Source: an uncultured Lachnospiraceae bacterium
GTDB lineage: Bacteria > Bacillota > Clostridia > Lachnospirales > Lachnospiraceae
Length of the DNA stretch: 60,105 bases
Reading direction: 5' to 3'
NCBI GenBank assembly: GCA_910585465.1
Contig: CAJUEW010000021.1
Coordinates: forward strand, 1-60,105
Shown: positions 43,977-52,972 of the stretch, piece by piece
Layout: each line of letters opens with the position of its first letter
Numbering within the stretch: the first letter of the stretch is position 1
Made by a program: the position numbers and the translations under genes
The notes under the pieces: generated by a model
Database searches by the model: none
What the model was told of the DNA's origin: nothing
Seen by the model: only the letters and a program-made list of their open reading frames with translations

Positions 43977-45362
43977 CTAGCGTACTGCGGATGTATTATG
44001 CGCTTTTTTCAGGATGTCCTTGATATCCCTCAGTTCGCTGCAGCCTGTGGTAATGATTACAACAGAATCTCCCACCTTCAGGCAATCGGGGCCCTTGGGA
44101 ATAATAATTTTCCCATTCCGATGGATAGCGCATACAAGCATATGAGATTTAAGCTCCAAATTCTGCAGAGGGATGTCCGTAACCTCTCCCCTCTCCCGGA
44201 TGATAAATTCCAGAGCCTCTGCCCGTCCTTCTACCAGACGGTATAATGTCTCCACATTACTTCCAATAGAATTCTGCATGGCCCGCACATACTGCAGAAT
44301 GCTTTCCGCCGTAATATGCTTCGGATGAATCACACTTCCAATGTCAAGAGTTGCTATAATAGAGTCATATGTATTGCTGTTAACCTTCGTAATCTTCTTC
44401 GCCCTGCTCATGCTTTTTGCATAAAGCGAAAGCATCACATTTTCCTCGTCCATATTAGTAAGAGCGGCAAAGCCTTCTGCTTCTGCCAGCCCTTCTTCTG
44501 CCAGAACCTCCTGATCGGTACCATCCCCGCAGATAATCATTGCCCTGGGAAGCAGTTCGCACAGCTCCCCGCAGATCTCTCTGTTCTTTTCCACAATTTT
44601 AACTGCGATACCCATATCCAAAAGCTTGCGCGCCAGATAAAAGGAAAGCCTTCCTCCTCCGATAATCATTGTATTTTTTACCTGATTTGTTTCAATGCCG
44701 ATCAGCCGGAAAAACCTGCTCGCATTCATAGGAGATGCCACAATGGAAATGGTATCATTCTCCTTTAATTCCATATCCCCATCCGGAATCAGAACCTGCG
44801 CATCACGTTCCACGATGCAGATCAGAACCTCACATTTTGACAATGCAGATATATTTTTTATCTGCTGCCTGCAAAGCGGATTCGATGCGTCAATACGGAA
44901 CCGGAGCAGCTCGATCCTTCCTCCGGCAAATGTATCAATCTCAATAGCGGAGGGAAAACGCAGAAGCCTCGCAATCTCCATGGCCGCTGCCCATTCAGGG
45001 TTGATAATCATAGACAGCCCCAGCTCCTCCTTAATATGGCTGATTTCCTGGTGATAGACAGGGTTTCTCACACGGGCAATCGTCTGGCATCCGCCTGCCT
45101 TTTTAGCAATCAGACAGCAGAGCAGATTCACCTCGTCTGCATCTGTTACTGCAATCAGAAGATCCGCTTTCTCTATCCCGGCATCCTTCTGAATGTTGTA
45201 GCTTGCACCATTTCCTACAATACCTCTTACATCAGCCGCATTTGTCATATGCTGAATCACAGCCGACCTCTGATCGATAACCGTAATATCGTGGCCCTCC
45301 CGGCTCAACTGCTCAGCCAAAGCCCCTCCGACCTTTCCGCAGCCTGCAATAATGATGTTCAT
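43977..45362 (-). CDS. trkA: TrkA-type potassium uptake regulatory subunit
   Basis: 461 residues with two RCK units: NAD-binding domains beginning MNIIIAGCGKVGGALAEQL and NTMIIGGGRLSFYLARKL, each followed by a TrkA-C domain (about 140-220 and 375-455). It binds NAD(H)/ATP and gates TrkH from the cytoplasm. It is first in the trkA-trkH unit and its promoter (45363-45433) lies within the element next to the right att arm. Confidence 0.94.
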   Translation of the reverse strand: MNIIIAGCGKVGGALAEQLSREGHDITVIDQRSAVIQHMTNAADVRGIVGNGASYNIQKDAGIEKADLLIAVTDADEVNLLCCLIAKKAGGCQTIARVRNPVYHQEISHIKEELGLSMIINPEWAAAMEIARLLRFPSAIEIDTFAGGRIELLRFRIDASNPLCRQQIKNISALSKCEVLICIVERDAQVLIPDGDMELKENDTISIVASPMNASRFFRLIGIETNQVKNTMIIGGGRLSFYLARKLLDMGIAVKIVEKNREICGELCELLPRAMIICGDGTDQEVLAEEGLAEAEGFAALTNMDEENVMLSLYAKSMSRAKKITKVNSNTYDSIIATLDIGSVIHPKHITAESILQYVRAMQNSIGSNVETLYRLVEGRAEALEFIIRERGEVTDIPLQNLELKSHMLVCAIHRNGKIIIPKGPDCLKVGDSVVIITTGCSELRDIKDILKKAHNTSAVR

Positions 45363-45433
45363 CTCTCAGTTTTGTCCTCCTGATACTTGAATATGATCTT
45401 AAATATATCACCGCACAGAAAAAACTGCAATAA

Positions 45434-45464
45434 GTTATCCTATCTTTTTACAATCCGGACCACC
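45434..45464. other. att site of the cotJC element, right end
   Basis: Core ATCCGGACCACC at 45453-45464. The element-side arm 45434-45456 (GTTATCCTATC ... CAATCC) is the inverted counterpart of 38023-38045. Joining both arms around one core gives an almost perfect 54-bp palindrome. Confidence 0.88.
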
Positions 45465-45551
45465 AAACTGTGTGATAATCACCTGGGCCAGGGAAGGATT
45501 TGGATTTGTAATATTTACCGGATATTCCAGACGTTTTTCATAATTCCACAT
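45435..45551 (-). CDS. cotJC: cotJC, 5' part
   Basis: ATG at 45551, one base after the cotJB stop, with GGAGGAG upstream. Reads MWNYEKRLEYPVNITNPNP ... QFGGPD, the canonical CotJC N-terminus. It then enters the element and ends after five foreign codons (CKKIG) at TAA 45437-45435. In the unexcised state only a 38-residue peptide would be made. Excision joins GGPD to GELSASMRYL at 38010. Confidence 0.92.
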   Translation of the reverse strand: MWNYEKRLEYPVNITNPNPSLAQVIITQFGGPDCKKIG

Positions 45552-45824
45552 TTAACATTCTCCTCCCTGCCACGGCCATGGCTCGTTTACCCATTCCCAC
45601 ATTTTTCCGCATCTTTTTGCTGTATCTATAGTCAGAGGTCCATACATTGCCGCAAAATCATCCAGTGCCTGATTTCTGAGACGTACATACTCCTGGAAAT
45701 AAGAAAGTGCAGCCTGATCCTGCGGATGAGTGTCCAGATACAGGTTTGCTTCCTGAACCGCAAAGCTGACCATATTTACCCACTGCAGCATCTGCTGCCT
45801 GCTGGGTTGTTTCTGTGCTGCCAT
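45552..45824 (-). CDS. cotJB: Spore-coat protein CotJB
   Basis: About 90 residues from the ATG at 45824 (GAGGGGG 9 nt upstream). Family segments: MLQWVNMVSFAVQEANLYLDTHPQD and ALDDFAAMYGPLTIDTAKRCGKMWEWVNEPWPWQGG. Overlaps cotJA and abuts cotJC. It is part of the coat complex with CotJA and CotJC, expected to be made under SigE in the mother cell. Confidence 0.92.
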   Translation of the reverse strand: MAAQKQPSRQQMLQWVNMVSFAVQEANLYLDTHPQDQAALSYFQEYVRLRNQALDDFAAMYGPLTIDTAKRCGKMWEWVNEPWPWQGGEC

Positions 45825-46024
45825 TATCTGCATCCCCCTCTCACTCCAAGAAATGGCTTATTCAGCTCCGGAAATATTGTTCCGCAGGATAAGCCTCTTT
45901 CCAAATCATACACCGTATGCCAGTTCTGCCACGGCACATATGCCATTGCAACCGGAAAATCTTCCATTCTGTCATATCCGGACATCGAAGGCCGCATGCC
46001 GGAAAATCTCTGATAATCTTCCAA
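45824..46024 (-). CDS. cotJA: Spore-coat protein CotJA
   Basis: 66 residues. PVAMAYVPWQNWHTVYDLERGLSCGTIFPELNKPFLG is the diagnostic CotJA core. The start is a TTG at 46024 with AAAGGA about 10 nt upstream; no ATG is available in frame. A CATACATA sequence at about 46060 could be a SigE -10 element, but I do not find a matching -35 at the right distance. Confidence 0.9.
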   Translation of the reverse strand: MEDYQRFSGMRPSMSGYDRMEDFPVAMAYVPWQNWHTVYDLERGLSCGTIFPELNKPFLGVRGGCR

Positions 46025-46076
46025 ATTTACAACATCCTTTCTCTTTTTCTTTCCTTATTATCCTATGTATGCCGAC

Positions 46077-46112
46077 AAAAAAAGGTGATAGATATGCATC
46101 TGCCACCTTTTT
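46077..46112. terminator. Bidirectional hairpin between cotJA and the rhomboid-like gene
   Basis: AAAAAAAGGTG / CACCTTTTT arms with T-rich flanks on both strands. Ends the rhomboid-like transcript just upstream of the cotJ operon. Confidence 0.65.
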
Positions 46113-46126
46113 CAATCATATAATAT

Positions 46127-46996
46127 TTATTTTCTATGTTCATGGCTGAACAAATGATCCTGACAATACTCATAGTTGCCTGCGCATTTGGAACAGAACC
46201 TGAATTCCAAATCCTCCCCGTCCTTCTCTGTGCGGCCGCAGATCGCACATCGGTGATGAGTACTTCTGTCTGCTGCCATACGTACCTTTTTCTCATATGT
46301 CTTCCGGCGTTTCATCTCTTTTGGAGAAAATGTATTCCTCTTAGTCAGCAGATAAAAAATAATAAAGTTCAGAAAAGAAACCAAAGCTGCCACGCTGTTG
46401 GACGGCATAGCCAGAATTCCAAAATTCAGCAGCGAATACCATGCAGGGCTTCCGATTGGCACCACAAAGCCTGCAAGAATGGTTATGGCAAAATACAGTC
46501 CGTTCGCATATCCCAGCCACCTGCATTTAATCGGAATAATAAAAAACAGCAGAAACTGTACATCCGGAAATAATGCCGCAAAGGCAAAAAACAACGACAT
46601 ATTCAGGTACATGGTCCCATAGGAAAAATTCAGTCCTGTCACAAGATAGATACCAATACTGACCAGCACATGCAGAAACAGGCCGGAGAAAAAATATAGA
46701 TTGAACTTAAATGCTCCCCACTGATATTCCAGCATCTTTCCAATCATATAATAAAGATACAGGGAAAAGAAAATAAAGATAAAGCTTCCTGTAGGCGGCT
46801 GAATAATAAATGTAAAAATTCTCCATATCTGTCCGTGCAGAATTGCCTGCGCATCCAAAGCAAGATACTGGGCATAAAGATTCGGAGAAGCCACCTCTAC
46901 CACAAACCCCAGTGCATACAGAATGATAATATAATACATCAGATTCGGGATCGCATATTTTCCATATTTGCGTTCTATCTTATCAATCCATCTCAT
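46127..46996 (-). CDS. Rhomboid-like membrane protein with C-terminal zinc ribbon
   Basis: 289 residues. Six or so helices (about 15-235) with the rhomboid-type layout (LHGQIWRIFTFIIQP ... MIGKMLEYQWGAFKFN). The catalytic GxSG serine is absent: the corresponding helix reads NMSLFFAFAALFPD. It is therefore probably a pseudoprotease. The tail has a CAICG ... FCSKCAG four-cysteine knuckle plus YCQDHLFSHEH. This combination is common in Lachnospiraceae and uncharacterised. Confidence 0.7.
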   Translation of the reverse strand: MRWIDKIERKYGKYAIPNLMYYIIILYALGFVVEVASPNLYAQYLALDAQAILHGQIWRIFTFIIQPPTGSFIFIFFSLYLYYMIGKMLEYQWGAFKFNLYFFSGLFLHVLVSIGIYLVTGLNFSYGTMYLNMSLFFAFAALFPDVQFLLFFIIPIKCRWLGYANGLYFAITILAGFVVPIGSPAWYSLLNFGILAMPSNSVAALVSFLNFIIFYLLTKRNTFSPKEMKRRKTYEKKVRMAADRSTHHRCAICGRTEKDGEDLEFRFCSKCAGNYEYCQDHLFSHEHRK

Positions 46997-47217
46997 ATTG
47001 CTGTCCTTTCTCCGTCAAAATAAAATTCTGGTACAATATGCTTATTATAGATTTTCCTGCAGGCTTTGTCAACGGACTTGTGTATTATGCACAGACGGTA
47101 CAGCCGTAAGGAATCTTTACAGAAACTTTATGGACTTTGAATTCTTTCTTTGAATATAATATAGCAGAAAAAACAAAAGAAAAATGTGAGGTGAAGGCAG
47201 AAAAGCTGCCATAATAT

Positions 47218-50200
47218 ATGAACAAATGTTATCGTCTGGGAATCGATATCGGTTCCACTACTGTAAAAATTGCGGTTCTGGATTCGGAAAATCATATCCT
47301 GTTTTCAGATTATGAGAGACATCTTGCAAATATCCAGGAAACACTGGCGCTGCTCCTTACAAGAGCAGTAAACTTTCTGGGGCCTATGGACGTTTATCCG
47401 GTCATTACCGGTTCCGGGGGACTGACACTGGCAGAATATCTGAATGTGCCCTTCGCTCAGGAGGTCGTTGCAGTTGCAGAGGCTCTTCAGACCTATGCGC
47501 CGAAAACAGACGTGGCCATTGAGCTGGGAGGTGAGGATGCAAAGATTATTTACTTCCAGGATGGAAATGTAGAACAGCGCATGAACGGCATTTGCGCCGG
47601 AGGCACAGGTTCCTTCATTGATCAAATGGCCTCCCTTCTGCAGACTGATGCCGCCGGTCTGAACGAGTACGCCGGAAATTATAAGGCTCTGTACTCTATT
47701 GCAGCCAGATGCGGAGTATTTGCCAAAACAGATATTCAGCCTCTCATTAACGAAGGGGCAACAAAGGAGGATTTAGCGGCTTCTATTTTCCAGGCAGTTG
47801 TAAATCAGACTATCAGCGGACTTGCCTGCGGCAAACCGATCCGGGGACATGTAGCCTTCTTAGGAGGTCCCCTCCACTTTTTGTCAGAGCTTCGCCAGAC
47901 ATTCATACGCACACTGAAGCTGGATGAGGAGCATGCCATTATTCCTGAGCATTCCCATCTGTTTGCCGCCTCCGGCTCCGCTCTTCTCTCCCGAAAGGAA
48001 ATCATCCTGTCTGCAGAGGATATGATTAAACGACTGCATAACAGAATTCAGATTGCTTTTGAGGTGGAACGGCTGGAACCGCTTTTCCGTGATCAGAAAG
48101 AATTCGAGGACTTCAAGGCGCGACACGCCAAGGCAAAAATTGAAAAAAGAGAGCTGGCCTCCTATGAGGGCAACTGTTATCTTGGGATCGACGCAGGTTC
48201 CACTACCACAAAGATTGCATTGGTTGGCGAGGATGGCTCCCTTCTCTATTCCTTCTACCATAATAATAACGGAAGCACTTTACATATCACCCTGAGCGCA
48301 CTGCAGGATCTGTTCTCAAAGCTTCCGGAAAAAGCCTGTATTGTCCGCTCCTGCTCCACAGGCTACGGAGAGGCTCTGATCAAAGCGGCTCTGATGCTGG
48401 ACGAGGGAGAAGTAGAAACCATCTCCCACTACTATGCCGCCCAGTTTTTTGATCCGGAGGTAGACTGTATTCTGGATATCGGCGGACAGGATATGAAATG
48501 TATCCGCATCAAGAATCATACAGTTGACAATGTACAGCTAAATGAGGCATGCTCCTCAGGCTGCGGCTCCTTTATAGAAACCTTTGCCAAATCCCTGAAC
48601 CTTTCCGTCCAGGATTTTGCACAGGAAGCATTGTTTGCAGAAAATCCTATTGACCTTGGAACCCGCTGCACCGTGTTTATGAACTCCCGTGTTAAGCAGG
48701 CCCAGAAGGAAGGCGCCGGCGTGAACGACATTTCTGCCGGACTTGCCTATTCAGTCATTAAAAATGCGCTGTTCAAGGTCATCAAGGTATCCGACGCCTC
48801 CTCCCTTGGGAGGCATATTGTAGTTCAGGGCGGTACTTTTTATAACAATGCCGTGCTGCGCAGCCTGGAAAAGATTGCAGAATGCCAGGTTGTCCGTCCT
48901 GATATTGCCGGAATCATGGGTGCCTTCGGCGCTGCTCTGATTGCAAGGGAACGCTATGAGGGGCAGCCTACAACTATGCTTACCAAAGAACAGATGGAGG
49001 CACTGGAATACTCTACCTCCATGACAAAATGCCATGGCTGCACAAACAACTGCCGGCTGACCATCAATAAGTTTTCCGGCGGCAGACGCTATGTTTCCGG
49101 CAACCGCTGTGAACGCGGCCTTGGAAAAGAGAAAAAAGAAAATTCCGCTCCAAATCTGTTTGCCTACAAAAACGAACGACTGTTTTCTTACAAACCGCTG
49201 ACCGGCCCTGAGGCCGTCCGGGGACTTGTCGGTATTCCCCGTGTGCTGAATATGTACGAAAACTATCCGTTCTGGTTTACGTTTTTTACGAAATTAAAAT
49301 ACCAGGTGGTTCTTTCTCCTGAATCAACCCATGAGTTATACGAACAGGGAATTGAATCCATTCCAAGTGAATCCGAATGCTATCCGGCAAAGCTTGTCCA
49401 CGGACATATAAAATGGCTTCTGCAGCATAATATTCCGTTTATCTTCTATCCGTGCATTCCCTATGAACGTTCGGAATTTAAAGATGCAAACAATCACTAC
49501 AACTGCCCGATTGTTACCTCCTATGCGGAAAACATTAAAAATAATATGGAAGAGCTGCAGTCTGACCGCTTTGATTTCTGCAATCCGTTTCTGAGCTTTG
49601 AAAGTCTGGAAATCTTAACCGGAAGACTGGTTGAGGAATTCGGCGGAAAAAAAGGAATGACTGCTTCAGAGATTACAGAAGCGGCAAAAGCCGGCTGGGA
49701 AGAGCTTCGGCAGGCCCGGCTGGATATCTGTAAAAAGGGACAGGAGGCTTTAACATGGATGGAAGAAACCCATACCCACGGAATTGTCCTGGCCGGCAGA
49801 CCCTATCATATTGACAAGGAAATCAACCATGGAATTCCGGAGCTGATTAACAGCTATGGACTGGCTGTGTTGACAGAGGACAGCATCTCCCATCTTCATG
49901 AGGAGGAGCGTCCGCTCCGGGTCATGGATCAATGGATGTACCATTCCCGCCTCTATGCCGCCGCAGGGTATGTAAAAACAAGGGACGATCTGGATTTAAT
50001 TCAGCTCAATTCCTTCGGATGCGGCCTGGATGCTGTCACCACCGATCAGGTCAATGAAATTTTGAACAGCTCCGGCAAAATATACACCTGCCTGAAGATC
50101 GACGAGATCAGCAACCTGGGTGCTGCGCGTATCCGTATCCGCTCTCTTCTCTCCGCCATCCGTGTCCGTGAGAAGAAGAAGGAAAAACGCCACATCGTAT

Positions 50201-51462
50201 CCTCTGCTTATCAACGTACCGTTTTCACAGAGGAAATGCGTAAAAATTACACGATCCTCTGCCCGGATCTCTCACCGCTTCACTTCGATCTGCTGGAAGC
50301 GTCCTTCCGCTCCTGCGGATTTAAAATTGACGTACTGCCCAGGGCCGGACGCAGTGCAGTGGATTTAGGACTGAAATATGTGAATAACGATGCCTGCTAT
50401 CCGTCCATCATCGTCATCGGCCAGATTATGGAGGCTGTATTATCCGGGAAATATGACCTCAGCAAAACAGCAATCCTTATTTCCCAGACCGGGGGAGGAT
50501 GCCGCGCCTCCAACTATATCGGCTTTGTCCGAAAAGCACTGGAAAAGGCCGGACATCCTGATATTCCTGTCATCTCTATTAACCTGAGCGGTCTGGAAAA
50601 GAATCCGGGATTCAAATACACGCCGGAAATGCTTTTCAAAAGCATCTATGCGCTGGTATTCGGGGATCTGTTCATGAAGGTGCTTTATCATACCAGACCA
50701 TATGAAACGGTAAAGGGAGAAGCCAATAAAACATACCGCAGGCTGAATAAACGCTGTAAATCCTTCTTGATGAGAAAATATCCGTCCTGGAAAGAATTTA
50801 AAAAACTGTGTAATGAAATTGTAGAAGAATTTGACCACATTCAGGTCAGCGGCCAGGAGAAGCCAAGAATCGGTATTGTAGGTGAAATCCTTGTCAAGTT
50901 TTCTCCTTCCGCCAACAACGGGCTGGCAGAGCTTCTGGAAGCAGAAGGCGCGGAGACAGTGGTACCTGGTCTGATGGATTTCCTGCTCTACTGTTTTAAA
51001 AATACAGAATTCAAAGCACAGTATCTTGGTAAGAAAAAATCCTCTGCTTTTATAGGACGGCTTGGTATCCGGGTCCTGGAGTTTTTCCGCGCTCCGGCAA
51101 ACAAGGCCCTCAGCAAAAGTATTCACTTCTCTCAATACTCGGACATTGACCATATGGCCAATATGGCCAAGGAAATCGTTTCCCTCGGCAATCAGACCGG
51201 AGAAGGATGGTTTCTGACCGCGGAAATGCTGGAGCTGATGGAAGCAGGCACACCTAACATTGTCTGCACCCAGCCATTTGCCTGCCTGCCCAATCATATC
51301 GTCGGCAAAGGAGTAATTAAAGAATTGCGCCGCCGCCATCCCAAAGCTAATATTGTAGCCATTGATTACGATCCGGGCGCCAGCGAGGTAAACCAGCTGA
51401 ACCGCATTAAACTAATGCTGAGTACTGCATTTAAAAATATAGAAAAAAGAAAAGAAGCATAA
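47218..51462 (+). CDS. Fused acyl-CoA dehydratase activase (BcrAD/HgdC-like, DUF2229)
   Basis: 1414 residues. Two ASKHA ATPase domains begin LGIDIGSTTVKIAVLD (about 6) and LGIDAGSTTTKIALVG (about 321). Conserved cluster-binding cysteines lie in ICAGGTGSF and ACSSGCGSF. The C-terminal ~750 residues are related to 2-hydroxyacyl-CoA dehydratase subunits (FYPCIPYERSEF, GRPYHIDKEINHGIPE, SQTGGGCRASNY). It is expected to use ATP to inject an electron into a dehydratase. No dehydratase is encoded nearby, and this fused, widespread form has no firm substrate. Transcription is opposite to its neighbours. Confidence 0.9.
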   Translation: MNKCYRLGIDIGSTTVKIAVLDSENHILFSDYERHLANIQETLALLLTRAVNFLGPMDVYPVITGSGGLTLAEYLNVPFAQEVVAVAEALQTYAPKTDVAIELGGEDAKIIYFQDGNVEQRMNGICAGGTGSFIDQMASLLQTDAAGLNEYAGNYKALYSIAARCGVFAKTDIQPLINEGATKEDLAASIFQAVVNQTISGLACGKPIRGHVAFLGGPLHFLSELRQTFIRTLKLDEEHAIIPEHSHLFAASGSALLSRKEIILSAEDMIKRLHNRIQIAFEVERLEPLFRDQKEFEDFKARHAKAKIEKRELASYEGNCYLGIDAGSTTTKIALVGEDGSLLYSFYHNNNGSTLHITLSALQDLFSKLPEKACIVRSCSTGYGEALIKAALMLDEGEVETISHYYAAQFFDPEVDCILDIGGQDMKCIRIKNHTVDNVQLNEACSSGCGSFIETFAKSLNLSVQDFAQEALFAENPIDLGTRCTVFMNSRVKQAQKEGAGVNDISAGLAYSVIKNALFKVIKVSDASSLGRHIVVQGGTFYNNAVLRSLEKIAECQVVRPDIAGIMGAFGAALIARERYEGQPTTMLTKEQMEALEYSTSMTKCHGCTNNCRLTINKFSGGRRYVSGNRCERGLGKEKKENSAPNLFAYKNERLFSYKPLTGPEAVRGLVGIPRVLNMYENYPFWFTFFTKLKYQVVLSPESTHELYEQGIESIPSESECYPAKLVHGHIKWLLQHNIPFIFYPCIPYERSEFKDANNHYNCPIVTSYAENIKNNMEELQSDRFDFCNPFLSFESLEILTGRLVEEFGGKKGMTASEITEAAKAGWEELRQARLDICKKGQEALTWMEETHTHGIVLAGRPYHIDKEINHGIPELINSYGLAVLTEDSISHLHEEERPLRVMDQWMYHSRLYAAAGYVKTRDDLDLIQLNSFGCGLDAVTTDQVNEILNSSGKIYTCLKIDEISNLGAARIRIRSLLSAIRVREKKKEKRHIVSSAYQRTVFTEEMRKNYTILCPDLSPLHFDLLEASFRSCGFKIDVLPRAGRSAVDLGLKYVNNDACYPSIIVIGQIMEAVLSGKYDLSKTAILISQTGGGCRASNYIGFVRKALEKAGHPDIPVISINLSGLEKNPGFKYTPEMLFKSIYALVFGDLFMKVLYHTRPYETVKGEANKTYRRLNKRCKSFLMRKYPSWKEFKKLCNEIVEEFDHIQVSGQEKPRIGIVGEILVKFSPSANNGLAELLEAEGAETVVPGLMDFLLYCFKNTEFKAQYLGKKKSSAFIGRLGIRVLEFFRAPANKALSKSIHFSQYSDIDHMANMAKEIVSLGNQTGEGWFLTAEMLELMEAGTPNIVCTQPFACLPNHIVGKGVIKELRRRHPKANIVAIDYDPGASEVNQLNRIKLMLSTAFKNIEKRKEA

Positions 51463-51506
51463 AAAAATAAGGGATTTCCGCCAAAAATACGGGTCCCTTA
51501 TTTTTT
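51462..51506. terminator. Bidirectional terminator between the activase and ung
   Basis: Perfect 13-bp stem AAAAAATAAGGGA / TCCCTTATTTTTT with a 19-nt loop. A-run and T-run make it functional in both directions between convergent genes. Confidence 0.85.
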
Positions 51507-51510
51507 ATCC

Positions 51511-52185
51511 TTATCGGTTCTCGATCTGCCAGTCAATGGGCTCCAAATCATGCTCTTTTAAAAATTCGTTCGTCTGGCTGAAGTGCCTGCATCCGAAAAA
51601 TCCCCTGTGAGCCGACAGCGGGCTGGGGTGAGGAGCCTGCAGAATCAAATGCTTCGGATTATGCAGCATGGCTTTCTTTGTCTGGGCCGGTTTTCCCCAC
51701 AGCAAAAATACAATCGGGCGATCCTGTTCATCCAAAATTCGGATGGCCGCGTCTGTAAATTCTTCCCAGCCGATTCCGCGATGGGAGTTCGCCTGATGGG
51801 CACGGACAGTGAGCACCGTGTTTAAGAGCAGCACCCCCTGCTTTGCCCACTTCTCCAAATATCCGTTATTCGGAACATAGCATCCCAAATCATCATGAAG
51901 CTCCTTGTATATATTGACCAGAGACGGCGGAGTATCCACATCCGGTTTTACAGAGAAGCAAAGTCCGTGAGCCTGTCCGTCCCCATGGTACGGATCCTGT
52001 CCCAAAATCACCACTTTTACTTCCGAAAGAGGTGTAAAATCAAATGCATTAAAAATATCATTGGCAGGCGGAAAAATCAGACGGGTATTGTATTCCTCCT
52101 GAACCTTCTTATATAATTTTTCATAATATGGTTTTTTAAATTCCGGGCTCAAAGGCTCCAGCCAGTCATTCGATATCGCAGCCAT
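51511..52185 (-). CDS. ung: Uracil-DNA glycosylase, family 1
   Basis: 224 residues. Catalytic D64 in GQDPYHG, uracil-specificity FCFSV-like segment (LCFSVK), and the HPSPLSAHRGFFG minor-groove loop with catalytic His. It removes uracil from DNA in base-excision repair. It follows hisF by 11 bp on the same strand. Confidence 0.96.
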   Translation of the reverse strand: MAAISNDWLEPLSPEFKKPYYEKLYKKVQEEYNTRLIFPPANDIFNAFDFTPLSEVKVVILGQDPYHGDGQAHGLCFSVKPDVDTPPSLVNIYKELHDDLGCYVPNNGYLEKWAKQGVLLLNTVLTVRAHQANSHRGIGWEEFTDAAIRILDEQDRPIVFLLWGKPAQTKKAMLHNPKHLILQAPHPSPLSAHRGFFGCRHFSQTNEFLKEHDLEPIDWQIENR

Positions 52186-52196
52186 AATTTTGTCTC

Positions 52197-52958
52197 CTAT
52201 AAACGTACCGGGATATCATATCCTCTTAAGTACTCTTTTACTTCCTTGATTTCCAGTTCTTTATAATGAAACAGCGAAGCAGCCAGCGCCGCGTCCGCCC
52301 TTCCTTTTGTAAGAGCATCCCTGAAATGCTCCAGAATCCCCGCTCCGCCGGATGCTATAACCGGAACGGATACATTTTCCGCAATTGTTCGCGTCAATTC
52401 TATATCATAACCCTTTTTTGTTCCATCACAGTCCATGCTGGTCAAAAGAATCTCTCCGGCGCCCAGTCTGCACACCCTCACAGCCCATTCTACCGCGTCA
52501 ATACCCATATCTACTCTTCCGCCGTTTTTATAAATATTCCAGCCGCTTCCATCCGCCCGTTTTTTTGCGTCAATGGCGACGACTACACACTGACTTCCAA
52601 ATTTGTCAGCCGCTTCGCTGATCAGCTCCGGTCTCATAATTGCCGCAGAATTTACGGATATTTTATCCGCTCCTTCTCTTAACAGTACCTTAAAATCCTC
52701 CACTGTACGGATGCCTCCGCCTACGGTAAATGGAATAAACACGTTCTCCGCCACCCGGCGGACCATATCCACAACCGTATTTCTCGCATCTGATGACGCT
52801 GTAATATCCAGAAATACCACCTCGTCCGCTCCTGCTTTATCATATGCGGCCGCAATCTCCACCGGATCTCCTGCATCTCTCAGATTCTCAAAATTCACGC
52901 CCTTTACCACCCGCCCGTTTTTCACATCCAGACAGGGAATAATCCTTTTTGTAAACAT
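52197..52958 (-). CDS. hisF: Imidazole glycerol phosphate synthase, cyclase subunit
   Basis: 253-residue TIM barrel. Catalytic D11 in IPCLDVKNGRVVKG and a second Asp in VVVAIDAKK; phosphate loops GGGIRT and ASGGAG. With HisH it converts PRFAR to IGP and AICAR in histidine synthesis. 14 bp after hisH. Confidence 0.96.
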   Translation of the reverse strand: MFTKRIIPCLDVKNGRVVKGVNFENLRDAGDPVEIAAAYDKAGADEVVFLDITASSDARNTVVDMVRRVAENVFIPFTVGGGIRTVEDFKVLLREGADKISVNSAAIMRPELISEAADKFGSQCVVVAIDAKKRADGSGWNIYKNGGRVDMGIDAVEWAVRVCRLGAGEILLTSMDCDGTKKGYDIELTRTIAENVSVPVIASGGAGILEHFRDALTKGRADAALAASLFHYKELEIKEVKEYLRGYDIPVRL

Positions 52959-52972
52959 TTCTTTTGCTCCTC

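Larger units (their letters stand above)
38011..45464. mobile_element. 7.44-kb skin-like element inserted in cotJC
   Basis: Bounded by 12-bp direct repeats at 38011-38022 and 45453-45464; one period is 7,442 bp. It contains a large serine recombinase, a small ORF beside the left end, adhE, trkH and trkA, with no phage genes. Excision restores cotJC exactly in frame and would create a 54-bp near-symmetric circle junction. By analogy with sigK/skin, excision should occur in the mother cell during sporulation, leaving the germ-line copy intact. Confidence 0.88.

Noticed and set aside
38011..45464. Split of cotJC caused by a chromosomal inversion
   Set aside because: Both halves face the same way and the 12-bp repeats are direct, so deletion and not inversion rejoins them.
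45433..45551. cotJC 5' part as an ordinary truncated pseudogene
   Set aside because: The missing 3' part is present 7.4 kb away on the same strand with an identical 12-bp junction and an intervening recombinase, so a reversible split explains it better than decay.
51463..51510. CRISPR or tandem repeat arrays
   Set aside because: I scanned the window for regularly spaced repeats and found none; the repeats seen are hairpin arms, operators and att arms.
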